Source: CAXYVC01 sp964292295
GTDB lineage: Bacteria; Acidobacteriota; Holophagae; Holophagales; Holophagaceae
Direction: 5' to 3'
Assembly: GCA_964292295.1 (NCBI GenBank)
Contig: CAXYVC010000011.1
Location: 1-46,036 of the forward strand
Length of the DNA: 46,036 bases
The notes below the pieces were generated by a model. It saw nothing but the letters and a program-made list of their open reading frames with translations, did not search any database and was not told where the DNA came from. Positions 31,964 through 40,925 of this stretch are shown here, piece after piece. Position 1 is the stretch's first letter, and each line of letters begins with the position of its first letter. The position numbers and the translations under genes are program-made.

Positions 31964-34051
31964 ATGACTACACCGGTGGAACGCCTGGCCGGCCTTGTCA
32001 TGGGCGCCGTGGAGTCGGTCGCGCCGGACGAGATCCGGGTTCTTCTGGACATCGATGCACCCCATGCCACCGCGCTCAACAACGGTGTTCCGGCCTCTTT
32101 TCCGCGTTTGAATGCTTACGTGCTGATCCCGCATGAAGCGGGTGCCACCGTGGGCTACATTTCCTGGATCGGGATCGAGCGTTCGCCCTATCCCAAGCGT
32201 TCTGGATTGAAGGACTTCGGTCTCATCGATCTGCCCTTCCCATTGCGGAAGATGGCGGTATCCCCGATCGGCACCCTGACCACAGGGAAGGATCGGCGCA
32301 CAGGAGCGGTAAAGCACGAGCTTTCCAGGGGCGTGGTGGCCTTCCCGTCCGTGGGTGATCAGGTTCTGATGCCTACACCGGATCAGATCCAGGCCATCGT
32401 TGGCGCCCGGGACGAGGACCGCCGTGTCAAGATCGGCACTTCTACCCTGGCCGCGAACGCTCCGATCATGGTGGACCCCGACAAGATTTTCGGCCGGCAC
32501 TTGGCCGTGCTTGGAAACACGGGCAGTGGGAAGTCCTGCACGGTGGCGGGGTTGGTGCGCTGGTCCTTGGCTGCGGCACAGGATCGGATGGCTGGGCACG
32601 GGGCGCAGAATCCGAACGCCCGATTCATCGTTTTCGATCCTAACGGGGAGTACGCCCAGGCCTTTGCGGACCTTGGGGACCGCTGCCGCGTGTTCCGGGT
32701 TCCGCCAACCGACGCACCCATCCGGCCACTTCAGGTTCCTGCATGGATGTGGAATGGCCACGAATGGGGAGCCGTCGCCCATGCCCAGCCCGGCGTGCAG
32801 CGCCCCCTGCTGATGCAAGGGCTTCGTGAGCTGAAGAGCGGTCAGATGGAGGGCATTCCCGTCGAAGCCAAGGCAAGGGCCTTTCTGTTTTCGCACCTTG
32901 TCCGGCTTGCGGCCCTCCACCAGCAGGGAACCGACTTCAAGACCAAGATGGACGCCGGTCGTCTCGTCGAATGCATCGTTGCCGACGCACAGCATTTCGC
33001 GGATTCGACAGAAGATGGCGACCTTGAAATCCAGCTACGGGCGGTCCATCAGGACGCCAACCGTGTACTGGGACGGATTCGTGATGGCCAGTATTTCAAA
33101 CCCCTTCAGGTCGCCGAATTCGAATCCATCAAGGGTTCCATCCAGGCGGTCCTGGATGCCATTCCGGAAGCGGGAAGCACTTCCTCGATAAGCGAGGACG
33201 CCCCGATTCCTTTCCCCATCCGGGGGATCGCCGACCACCTGGAAAGAATCGCCACCGAACAAGGAGCTGGGGTTGCGGGCTTCATTTCCACACTGGGCCT
33301 TCGGCTTCGAGCGATGGTGGCTGATCAACGCCTTGGGCCCATCATCGCGCCGGAAGATGGTCCAACCCTGGAAGACTGGCTGAACGCCTACATCGGTGAA
33401 GATGACGCAGGCAGTGGGCCGCTGGCCGTGATCGACCTGTCCCTGGTGCCATCGGACGTTGTCCATACCGTGATTGCCGTCATGGCACGGCTGGTTTTCG
33501 AAGCGCAGCAGCGGTATCGCCAGAGACGGAAGGACGGCAAAGCGCTTCCCACTGTCTTGGTACTGGAAGAAGCCCACAACTTCGTTCGCCGAGGCTTTGA
33601 GGACGAAGAAGCGGCTATGTCTTCTGCGCGGCTTTGCCGAGAAGCCTTTGAACGCATCGCCCGCGAGGGGCGGAAGTTCGGGTTGGGGCTGGTGCTGTCA
33701 TCCCAGCGCCCGTCAGAGCTTTCGCAGACGATCCTGGCCCAATGCAACACCTTCATCCTTCACAGGCTGGTGAATGACCGGGACCAGGATCTGGTCAGTC
33801 GCCTGGTCCCCGACAACCTTGGGGGCTTGTTGCGTGAACTGCCCAGCCTGCCTTCACGTCAGGCCATTCTGCTGGGATGGGCGACTCCGATCCCTGTGCT
33901 GGTGGAAATGAACGAGCTGTCGAAGGCAGAGCGTCCGAAGTCGGATGACCCCGACTTCTGGAATGTATGGACGAGGCACGCGGAGCGCACCATAGACTGG
34001 CCCGGAATCTGCGCCGACTGGACCGGTCTTCCTATAGACCTTCGGGGATGA
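31964..34051 (+). CDS. herA: HerA-like ATPase of SIR2-HerA system
   Basis: A 695-residue FtsK/HerA-superfamily ATPase. An N-terminal HAS-barrel-like domain (LAGLVMGAVESV ... YVLIPHEAGATVGYISWI) is followed by Walker A GNTGSGKSCT (about residue 184), FDPNGEYAQ, Walker B LVLEEAHNF (about 531) and the sensor/arginine region VLSSQRPSELSQTILAQCNTFILHRLVN, a sequence typical of HerA. ATG 31964 follows AAGGA. HerA forms hexamers that translocate DNA and, in SIR2-HerA systems, stimulate the NADase. It is the last of four tightly spaced defence genes. Confidence 0.9.
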   Translation: MTTPVERLAGLVMGAVESVAPDEIRVLLDIDAPHATALNNGVPASFPRLNAYVLIPHEAGATVGYISWIGIERSPYPKRSGLKDFGLIDLPFPLRKMAVSPIGTLTTGKDRRTGAVKHELSRGVVAFPSVGDQVLMPTPDQIQAIVGARDEDRRVKIGTSTLAANAPIMVDPDKIFGRHLAVLGNTGSGKSCTVAGLVRWSLAAAQDRMAGHGAQNPNARFIVFDPNGEYAQAFADLGDRCRVFRVPPTDAPIRPLQVPAWMWNGHEWGAVAHAQPGVQRPLLMQGLRELKSGQMEGIPVEAKARAFLFSHLVRLAALHQQGTDFKTKMDAGRLVECIVADAQHFADSTEDGDLEIQLRAVHQDANRVLGRIRDGQYFKPLQVAEFESIKGSIQAVLDAIPEAGSTSSISEDAPIPFPIRGIADHLERIATEQGAGVAGFISTLGLRLRAMVADQRLGPIIAPEDGPTLEDWLNAYIGEDDAGSGPLAVIDLSLVPSDVVHTVIAVMARLVFEAQQRYRQRRKDGKALPTVLVLEEAHNFVRRGFEDEEAAMSSARLCREAFERIAREGRKFGLGLVLSSQRPSELSQTILAQCNTFILHRLVNDRDQDLVSRLVPDNLGGLLRELPSLPSRQAILLGWATPIPVLVEMNELSKAERPKSDDPDFWNVWTRHAERTIDWPGICADWTGLPIDLRG

Positions 34052-34256
34052 ACGCCGAAGCGGAAGTGCACGTGGTGTCCCGTGCCAGTGTCCTCCACAT
34101 CCCCCTGCCACTGCTCGGGCCATAGGGCACCCGCCCACGACGCTACCCGCGACCTATCCGGTGGCCGCCAGGGTGGCTACCGGTCCGGTCCCGGTCCGCG
34201 ACCGCGGGAGGGCGCGTCCCTTCACTTCGGGTGGCCAGGCGGCCGCGGAGGACACC

Positions 34257-34388
34257 ATGAAGGGCAATGCCGACGACAAGACCTACCCCACGGCCGTCCC
34301 GCTGAGCGAGGTTGCCGATCCCGCCACGCTGTGGGCGCTGGTGCTGGAAGGGGAAAGGATGCCAGCGGAGGACGTGCCTGAATGCTGA
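34257..34388 (+). CDS. small hypothetical protein (43 aa)
   Basis: A short frame with a strong GGAGG five bases before ATG 34257. The product is acidic (LSEVADPATLWALVLEGERMPAEDVPE) and not recognised. It lies between the defence block and the convergent integrase gene. It could be a regulator or directionality factor of the island, but nothing in the sequence shows this. The 200 bases before it (34052-34256) hold no other gene that I can see. Confidence 0.4.
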   Translation: MKGNADDKTYPTAVPLSEVADPATLWALVLEGERMPAEDVPEC

Positions 34389-34430
34389 TCGTGGGCTGTG
34401 GCCGGGGTGCGCATTCCCGGCCACGCTGAT

Positions 34431-35864
34431 CTATGGCGTCTCGATTTTCAGAACCGTCGACTCCGGTCCGTCGTAGACCTTCACACGGCGGATGCGGGGC
34501 GGACTTGAAGGCCCTGGTTGATCCTGGGCATCGCAAAAGGCAGCCCATGCGTCCATCAGTGGGCGGCGTTTGTCGACCATGGTTGCCCGCGTGTAGGCGG
34601 CCTCTACCTTGTTTGGAAGGCCATGGGCCAGCGCGAACTCAATGACTTCACGGGGATAGTCTGTGGCTTCCCCCGCCCAGGTCTTGAAGGTGGCCCTGAA
34701 GCCGTGAGGGACGATGCGATCCCCCTTTGGGTCTCGCCAGCCGATCCCTTCTGACGCCATGCGATTGGCGTCCATCCGTTTGAGCAGGGCGATCATGGCT
34801 GCATCTGACTGGCACGTGCCGGGTTTGCCGCCCGGGAACACGTAAGCATCGGGCTTGAGATTTCCCAGGCTTCGCAGGATTTCTACGGCGCGTCGAGGCA
34901 AGGGGACAATATGCTCCTTCCCGGCCTTCATCCGCTCGGATGGTATCGTCCACAACGCCTTGTTCAAGTCGAACTCCTTGCCAACCGCCAGCCGTATTTC
35001 GCTTGAGCGCGTGGCAGTGAGGATGCCGAACTCCAATGCCAGTGCTGCAATGCCCCTCTGGGCGCGCAAGGCGATCATGAAGGCTGCCAACTGTGGGTAT
35101 GGAAGCGAAGGGTGGTTCTTCAGCTTCTTCAACCGGGGAGATTCCATCAGGAGAGCATCAAGGTTGCCCGTCCAGCCAGCAGGGTTTGCGCCAGAAAACC
35201 AGCCCTTCCCCCTGGCGAAGTTGAAAACCGCCTCGATACGCCCCCTTACCCGGCTGGCCGTTTCTGCTTTTGATTCCCAGATGGGTCGCAGCACTTCCTC
35301 CACGTGCGTCACCTTGATGGACCGGATTTCCATGCTTCCGAGAAAAGGGAACACGTGGATTTCGAGTGAGTGCCACCAGTCTGCAGCGTGACGCGGCTTC
35401 CATTTGGGCTGAAGTGAGTGCCAACATTCGTTCGCAGCCTCTTCAAAGGTTTTCATGTTCTGGATCAGATCCTGGACGCCCTGCTTCCGCTTCCTCCGGA
35501 CCTGGATGGGGTCCCTGAATTCATCCCGAACCTTGCGTTGCTCTTGGGCGATACCACGGGCTTCCTTCAAGCTGTAGTCCTTGAACGACCCGATCCCGTA
35601 TTCATGCAACTTGCGGCCATCTTTTGTGGGACGCCAGTAGCGGTATGACCAGTACTTCCGCACCTCGGGGACGCGCTCGCCGGCCCTGTTGGTGCTCCAT
35701 TGGGGCTCCCCTTTCTTGCGCACCTGAATGACCTGCAGGTACAGTCCGCCGCCTTCGTCGTCGCAGTAAGTGCCAGGCCTATTCCATTCCTTGAGGGCCG
35801 CCTGCGTGAAGCGCGGGCGGCGTTGGGGCGGGTTGTCTTCGGTTTTCTTCGGCTTTCTGGCCAT
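34431..35864 (-). CDS. int: tyrosine-type integrase of the ssrA island
   Basis: A 477-residue P4-type tyrosine recombinase. An N-terminal DUF4102-like arm-binding domain (GTYCDDEGGGLYLQV, KLHEYGIGSFKDYSLKEAR) is followed by a core-binding domain and the catalytic domain with ArgI in TATRSSEIRL (about 286), HxxR in VPHGFRATF (387 and 390), His in LAHGL (414) and nucleophile Tyr in EAAYTRAT (424). ATG 35864 has an AGGGA site; the frame extends upstream through the arm repeats. It lies 180 bases from attR and points inward, as usual for islands at tRNA or tmRNA genes. Confidence 0.95.
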   Translation of the reverse strand: MARKPKKTEDNPPQRRPRFTQAALKEWNRPGTYCDDEGGGLYLQVIQVRKKGEPQWSTNRAGERVPEVRKYWSYRYWRPTKDGRKLHEYGIGSFKDYSLKEARGIAQEQRKVRDEFRDPIQVRRKRKQGVQDLIQNMKTFEEAANECWHSLQPKWKPRHAADWWHSLEIHVFPFLGSMEIRSIKVTHVEEVLRPIWESKAETASRVRGRIEAVFNFARGKGWFSGANPAGWTGNLDALLMESPRLKKLKNHPSLPYPQLAAFMIALRAQRGIAALALEFGILTATRSSEIRLAVGKEFDLNKALWTIPSERMKAGKEHIVPLPRRAVEILRSLGNLKPDAYVFPGGKPGTCQSDAAMIALLKRMDANRMASEGIGWRDPKGDRIVPHGFRATFKTWAGEATDYPREVIEFALAHGLPNKVEAAYTRATMVDKRRPLMDAWAAFCDAQDQPGPSSPPRIRRVKVYDGPESTVLKIETP

Positions 35865-35890
35865 ACTGGATTCCCTGCAAGAGCATCCTA

Positions 35891-35911
35891 CATCCATACC
35901 AACATCCATAC
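35891..35911 (+). repeat. putative right arm-type integrase sites
   Basis: CATCCATAC twice with a 3-base spacer, the same as at 20486-20506. It is 27 bases upstream of the integrase ATG, so integrase bound here could also repress its own gene. Confidence 0.6.
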
Positions 35912-36023
35912 ACAAAATTCTGGGCGCCAATCCTGGAAGTTTCTATACACGTATGTAAGCGATGAAAAACAACTATATTTGCCTGCAATGCAGTTATGCA
36001 AATCAAGTCATATTGCACTTTGT

Positions 36024-36037
36024 GATATTATAATATC
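36024..36037. promoter_or_regulatory. AT-rich perfect palindrome beside attR
   Basis: GATATTATAATATC, 6 bases left of attR, within an AT-rich segment (35930-36043) that contrasts with its surroundings. It is a candidate site for bending proteins or an excision factor. Function is inferred only. Confidence 0.35.
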
Positions 36038-36043
36038 TATTCA

Positions 36044-36063
36044 ACTCCCGCCACCTCCACCAA
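36044..36063 (+). repeat. attR, duplicated 3' end of ssrA
   Basis: Exact copy of 20413-20432. Only the last 20 bases of tmRNA are present, so this is an attachment-site remnant and not a second gene. Confidence 0.93.
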
Positions 36064-36092
36064 AACGGCTTCCGGCAACATCCGAAGCCATC

Positions 36093-36162
36093 TGTGTCGT
36101 GAACCATAACTTGGCCGGATCGGCCAGGTTATGGTAAACAGCACGCGCGGCCAAGTTATGGT
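36093..36162. repeat. clustered GGCCAAGTTATGGT motifs; candidate transposon end
   Basis: Three copies of a 14-base motif: inverted at 36103-36116, direct at 36122-36135 (one mismatch) and direct at 36149-36162. The first two form a 14-bp hairpin with a 5-base loop. Read on the plus strand the block begins TGT-N6-AACCATAA, which recalls the ends of some Tn7-like elements (terminal TGT with repeated transposase sites). It starts 30 bases after attR. Alternatively it is only a terminator for the minus-strand antitoxin gene. No second copy was found elsewhere in the window. Confidence 0.4.
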
Positions 36163-36213
36163 AGACGGCCCATCGGGAGAGATGGGTCCTGGGGTTTTGA
36201 TGTTGCCGTCCCG

Positions 36214-36513
36214 CTAGACGGACTTCCGGCATTTTGCCTGCCGTGTTGCTCGAATCTCGGCGTTTATCTCATCCATCGTGAGCTGGTCGAGCCCAGCCTC
36301 CACGGCCCGAGCCTGGTCCTGGCGTAGCGCCGCCACTGCCGCGAGGCCTTCCGCAAGGTCCAGCATTGCCGTACGGGTTTCCGGCAGCAGTGGGAGCAGC
36401 AAGAATTCCTGTTCTCGACCTACCAGAAGCCATGGCTCCGAAGATTCGACAGTTTCAAGCGCCTTGGCTCCTCCACGCTGGAACTCCCGGAGGGAGATGG
36501 TCTTCACGGTCAT
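36214..36513 (-). CDS. Phd/YefM-type antitoxin, apparently orphan
   Basis: A 99-residue protein. MTVKTISLREFQRGGAKALETVESSEPWLLVGREQEFLLLPLLPE fits the Phd fold: strand, helix and a hydrophobic strand before the toxin-binding tail. Start ATG 36513 has AAAGG upstream; longer starts exist in frame. Phd antitoxins repress their own operon and block a Doc or RelE-type toxin. No toxin gene is adjacent on this strand, so it may be a remnant, act alone, or protect against a toxin elsewhere. Confidence 0.6.
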   Translation of the reverse strand: MTVKTISLREFQRGGAKALETVESSEPWLLVGREQEFLLLPLLPETRTAMLDLAEGLAAVAALRQDQARAVEAGLDQLTMDEINAEIRATRQAKCRKSV

Positions 36514-37078
36514 GCCTTTCGATTGTCGTCCTCGCATTGGCCACATTTTAAGCCCCTGGGCTCACCAGGAGGTTCCATGCGGATGAGTGGTCACCCATCG
36601 TCCACGCCACAATCGTAGTGGCATCCGGCGGCTTATCTTGGTTGCCCATTGCGGAAGAGGTCTTGATCCTTCAGGCGCGCTATAGCCTCTCTGGTTCTGG
36701 GAGGAATGCACCCTCTGACTGTGATCAAATATCGGATAATCCAGATATTTCCCTTGGCCATTCAACAGGGAGTCTGGATTGCGGATCTTTCGACCAGCCG
36801 TACAACCACCCTCATCCTTCCCGCCATTGAGTCCCGCTGCACGAGCAAAGGGACCGAGGGAAAGCATAGGTTGCTACCCTCAAACGGTGATGCGGTTTAG
36901 CAACCCGTTACTACGCTTAGCGTTTGTTTTAGAGTGGTTAGCCGCCATATCACCCTATAAAGATGTATCGCTGGGCGGCAACATCGACTTGAGTTTTGTT
37001 CATTTGAGTCATGTGGCTGCCGGACCTGAGGTTCTGGCTTTGCCAGGGCCAGCCTGGATGCTCTGAGGGGTGGTGGCC
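36514..37078. other. leader region of the transposition operon
   Basis: About 560 bases without a convincing gene; small overlapping frames lack ribosome sites. It carries the AATATC-type dyad at 36728-36749 and AT-rich stretches around 36890-37010 that could hold the promoter of the tns operon. Confidence 0.5.
36728..36749. promoter_or_regulatory. operator-like dyad, copy 1
   Basis: AATATCG-N8-AGATATT. The same half-sites at the same spacing occur at 42656-42677 next to the XRE gene. It probably is the XRE protein's operator in the tns leader, about 330 bases upstream of the first tns codon. Confidence 0.6.
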
Positions 37079-39862
37079 ATGTTGGAACTGCATGAACTCC
37101 GCGAACTGTTTGAGCGACTGGGGACCCCTGCGGCAGGGCGAAGACTTATCGAGGATGCTCGCCGCCTTGCCCCGGTCCGTCAGGTCCTGTCGAACAGCAA
37201 CAACGTCATCACCCGGTTTGTCAGCAGGAAGATGGGCCGGATGATCGACACCGAGAGCCGTACGGTGGAATACCCAGCGGTCATCCAATACGAGCACGAC
37301 GAAAGAGTCCTGGAATACTATGCCCAGCCGATGACGCTGGACCTGAAGTGGCAGGGCCCCGAGGGCCAGAAGGCATCGAGGACCCCCCACACTCCGGATT
37401 TTCTACTGATTCGTCAGGACGGATTCTTCGTGGAGGAGTGGCGGGAAGAATCCCGTCTCTTGAGGCTGAGCACCCGTTATCCCGGCCGATTCGTCCGCGA
37501 TGAGGGTGGATGGCGCTATCCCGTTGCCGAGGCGTTTCTCGCTGAGCGGGGCATCCACTACCGTCTCCGATCTGCCGACGAGCACCCCCGGGTCTACATC
37601 CAGAACCTGATCTTTCTGGCGAACTATCTGGATCCTGGTTACCCCGACGTTGATCCGTGCCGGGAGGAGGCCATCGCTGAGCAGTTCCGGCAGAAGGCCG
37701 CGATTCCTCTGCTGCACCTGCTCCAACGTGGGGGGGCTGAGGCTTCCGGGCAGACTTTCAGTGCCGACGATGTCTACAAGTCGATCGCGAACGGGAAGGT
37801 CGCCTTTGATCTCAGGAACGATCTCCTGTCGGAAACTCATCGCGTCGTGGTCTTCCGAGACCCCGCGGCCCTCCAGATGTATCGCCGTCTGGAAGAAGGG
37901 GTGGAACAGGCGCCTGGTCGGGAAGTGGCCTCCATCGAAGTCGGTGCCAGGGTGGACTGGGATGGCAAAAGCTACCTGATCCAGCGCGTTGGACAGACGA
38001 GTGCGACCCTCAGGAGTGAAGATGAGGTTCTTGATCTTGAGCTGGCAATCCTCACGCGGATGCACTTGGACGCGCGGCTGCAGATTCACGCCATGGTCTC
38101 GAAAGGATGGTCCCCGGCCGAGGTGGTTAACAGCCTGCCCCCCAGGGCCATTGAGGAGGCACTTGAACGGGCCAAATGGTTGCAACTGGCTGAGACCGAG
38201 CCGGAGAAGGTCCCCAGGTCGGACAGGAGCCTGCGGCGCTACCGGAGAACCATAGCCACTGCAGGCAGTACACCTCTTGAGCAGCACCTTGCCTTGGCGT
38301 CGAGGGTGGCAGACCGGGGTAACCGCTTGAGGAAGATCCCTCAGCGCCTGCTGGAACTCATTGCCCAGGTGGCTCGCGAACAGTTCAACACGCCCGCCAA
38401 CATCTCGATGCGTGCGGCCTACAGGTATTTCGTCGCTGTCTGTCTGCAGGAAGACGAGACTCCGTGCAGCGTGAAGACCTTCAGCAAGGAGCTTGAGTCC
38501 CTTCGTTCCGTCCGGGCCCAGAAAGGGAAGCGCCTTGCGTACCAAGCCGCGCCGATTGTCTGGTATCTCAAGCTCACGGAAACGGTCCACGGCGTCCGGC
38601 CCTTCCAGTACGTCCACATCGATCACACCCAGCTCGACCTCATCCTGATTTCGTCCGAGACCCGGAAACCATTGGGGAAGCCATGGCTGACCCTGGCCGT
38701 GGATGCCGAATCCCGCGATGTGGCCGGGTTTTATCTCTCCTTCGAAGCGCCTTCCTACCGTTCCTGCATGATGGTCCTGCGGGACATCGTGCGGCGTCAC
38801 AAGCAGTTGCCCGAGATGCTGGTCCTGGACAACGGCAAGGAATTCCATTCCAGGGCCCTTGCCAGAGTCTGTGAACTCTACGGGTGCAGCCTCCGGTATC
38901 GGCCTGGCGGCCAACCCAGGTACGGGACTGTGATGGAGCGCCTTTTTGGGGTGACCAACACTCAGTTCATCCATCTCCTCAAGGGCAATACCAAGTTGCT
39001 GAAGAATCCGCGCTCCCTGACCAAATCAGTGCTGCCGGAAAACTTCGCGGAGTGGAGCCTTCCGCAGCTTCACGGGGCATTGGACTTCCAGTTCAACCAG
39101 ATCTACGGGGCCGCCCAACATCCCGCCCATGGGCTGTCACCGGCGGAATATTTCAAGGCGCGGATGCTCGAAACCGGCGAGCGCCGAAACCGCCTGGTCC
39201 GTTTTGACGAGACTTTTCGCATCGAGACCTGCCCCAGTCCCTCCGATCGGGAGACACGGATCGTCGATGGGCAGCGTGGGGTCAAGGTCAACCACCTCTG
39301 GTTCTGGAACGACCTTCTCGCATCGCCAACGTTCCGCAAGGCAGAGGTGGAGGTCCGAATGGATCCTTGGGACCCGGGCACGGTCTTTGTACTCCTCCAG
39401 AACCAATGGGTTGCCTGTAGATCGAAGATCAATCCCCTCCTGAGCGGGTACACGGAGGTGGAGCGGCGCTACCTCTTCGACGAACTGCGCAAGAAGCATG
39501 GCGGGAGTATCCAGGGCCTTCAGCCCGAGCGGATCGCGGAATGGCTCCATGTCATGAACCCCAAGAACTTCGACCGGGAGCTGTTCGACCGTCAGGCGGA
39601 GGGCCGAAGGCTGTATGGGGCCTTCGGCATGACTGTGGCTCGATCCGACGAAGAGGGAGATGTTGGGTCCCTGGCTCTGGGGGGCGAGAGTTCGCCCCGG
39701 CAGGATCAGGCCCGAGGGATCCAGGCCTCGCTCCCTGCCCAAACCCATTCGTTCTCTGCAGATGTCCTCGGAACCGGGAACAACCACCTGGAGATTGAGC
39801 CTGCATCCCCGAATCATCCGAACCTTCCGGAGGATGACGAAGATGGCTATCCCCTCTTCTGA
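37079..39862 (+). CDS. tnsB: TnsA-TnsB fusion transposase
   Basis: A 927-residue protein. Residues about 50-135 resemble TnsA endonuclease: VIQYEHDERVLEYYAQP, HTPDFLLI with the metal Asp (about 107), then FVEEWREE, where the family's Lys after Q/E-x is Trp. The rest is TnsB: HTH segments, then an RNase H-fold DDE domain with Asp515 (HIDHTQLD), Asp584 (LVLDNGKEF) and Glu620 (VMERLFG), spaced 35, and the Mu-type C-terminal barrel (AEVEVRMDPWDPGTVFVLL). The acidic C-terminal tail is the likely TnsC contact. TnsA cuts the 5' ends and TnsB the 3' ends. ATG 37079 (GAGGGG upstream) is preferred to GTG 37070. The product ends within the tnsC start. Confidence 0.88.
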   Translation: MLELHELRELFERLGTPAAGRRLIEDARRLAPVRQVLSNSNNVITRFVSRKMGRMIDTESRTVEYPAVIQYEHDERVLEYYAQPMTLDLKWQGPEGQKASRTPHTPDFLLIRQDGFFVEEWREESRLLRLSTRYPGRFVRDEGGWRYPVAEAFLAERGIHYRLRSADEHPRVYIQNLIFLANYLDPGYPDVDPCREEAIAEQFRQKAAIPLLHLLQRGGAEASGQTFSADDVYKSIANGKVAFDLRNDLLSETHRVVVFRDPAALQMYRRLEEGVEQAPGREVASIEVGARVDWDGKSYLIQRVGQTSATLRSEDEVLDLELAILTRMHLDARLQIHAMVSKGWSPAEVVNSLPPRAIEEALERAKWLQLAETEPEKVPRSDRSLRRYRRTIATAGSTPLEQHLALASRVADRGNRLRKIPQRLLELIAQVAREQFNTPANISMRAAYRYFVAVCLQEDETPCSVKTFSKELESLRSVRAQKGKRLAYQAAPIVWYLKLTETVHGVRPFQYVHIDHTQLDLILISSETRKPLGKPWLTLAVDAESRDVAGFYLSFEAPSYRSCMMVLRDIVRRHKQLPEMLVLDNGKEFHSRALARVCELYGCSLRYRPGGQPRYGTVMERLFGVTNTQFIHLLKGNTKLLKNPRSLTKSVLPENFAEWSLPQLHGALDFQFNQIYGAAQHPAHGLSPAEYFKARMLETGERRNRLVRFDETFRIETCPSPSDRETRIVDGQRGVKVNHLWFWNDLLASPTFRKAEVEVRMDPWDPGTVFVLLQNQWVACRSKINPLLSGYTEVERRYLFDELRKKHGGSIQGLQPERIAEWLHVMNPKNFDRELFDRQAEGRRLYGAFGMTVARSDEEGDVGSLALGGESSPRQDQARGIQASLPAQTHSFSADVLGTGNNHLEIEPASPNHPNLPEDDEDGYPLF

Positions 39863-40925
39863 CCCAAACCCCATGACTCTCACGCGCGAGGAAGCCTGTC
39901 GCCTACCCCTGGGCGAGCGGCTCGCATACTTCAGCGAATGCCGCTTGATGCATCCACGAATCCAGGAAGTAATGAAAGAACTGGAGGTGTGGACCCAGCC
40001 GAACGTGGGGGCGGAGCTGACCCTGTTGATCGGCCCCACGGGAGTGGGGAAGTCCACGATCGTGCAGCACCTTGGCGAAATGCTCGTCCAGCGGCACGTT
40101 CAGCAGCACGGCGAGGACTCGGGAAGTATCCCGGTGGTGAAGGTGGAGGCTCCTGCCGTCGGTGAGCGTCAGTTCTCCTGGCGCGTTTTCTACCAACGGC
40201 TCGGAGAGGCCCTGCAGGAGCCTCTGATGGGAAGGAAGCAGGAGACCGTTTACAGCAATGGCCGGGTGTCGGTTCGTCCTGTGAGTCGGGGCGCTACGGT
40301 CGCAGGCATGCGCATGGCCGTCGAAAATGCCCTCAGGGAGCGCAAGACCTCGGTCGTCATTGTGGACGAGGCGGTTCACATGCTCCGCAGTCTCCAAGGC
40401 AACACTCTGGAGAACCACATGGATGCGCTGAAATCCATGGCGAACCTGTGCGGTGTGAAGCTGGTGCTGGTGGGATCCTACGATCTCCATGCGCTTACGC
40501 ATCTGAGCGCCCAGGTCGCCCGACGCACGGCCATCGTTCATTTCCAGCGCTATCAAACAGGAAACGAAGCGGATGAGACCTCCTTCAGGAGAGCCGTGAA
40601 GCAATTCGGGCGCTTCCTGCCCTTGGAAGGAGAGCTGGGGTTGGAATCCCACGCCCTGGAACTCCAGCACGCCTGTGTGGGCAGCGTCGGAATCCTCAAG
40701 GAATCCCTATCCAGGGGGCTTGCCAGAGCGCTCCAGAGTGGCGGGAAGTGGTCCATGAGCCACCTGGAGCGTGGGCTGCTCTCGCCCCACCAGCTCGACT
40801 CGATCCTCAGGGAGACCCTGGAAGGGGAAGCGAAGCTCCAGCACACGACCAGCGGCACCGGGTCCTTTAGGGCCGCCATGCGGCAGACCAAAGAAATCAC
40901 GCTCCGGATGGGAGAGGCGGTATGA
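39843..40925 (+). CDS. tnsC: TnsC/TniB-family AAA+ transposition ATPase
   Basis: A 360-residue AAA+ protein: Walker A LLIGPTGVGKST (about 61-72), Walker B SVVIVDEAVHML (about 170-180) and a sensor region LVLVGSYDLHAL, typical of TnsC/TniB. It bridges the TniQ-marked target and the TnsAB transposase and polymerises on DNA. ATG 39843 overlaps the end of the upstream gene by 20 bases, with GGAGG 9 bases before it. Its stop overlaps the tniQ start. Confidence 0.9.
   Translation: MAIPSSDPNPMTLTREEACRLPLGERLAYFSECRLMHPRIQEVMKELEVWTQPNVGAELTLLIGPTGVGKSTIVQHLGEMLVQRHVQQHGEDSGSIPVVKVEAPAVGERQFSWRVFYQRLGEALQEPLMGRKQETVYSNGRVSVRPVSRGATVAGMRMAVENALRERKTSVVIVDEAVHMLRSLQGNTLENHMDALKSMANLCGVKLVLVGSYDLHALTHLSAQVARRTAIVHFQRYQTGNEADETSFRRAVKQFGRFLPLEGELGLESHALELQHACVGSVGILKESLSRGLARALQSGGKWSMSHLERGLLSPHQLDSILRETLEGEAKLQHTTSGTGSFRAAMRQTKEITLRMGEAV

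Noticed and set aside
34052..34256. Small genes between herA and the 43-residue frame
   Set aside because: Frames are short, out of phase with any ribosome site and rich in repeats of CCGGTCC type.
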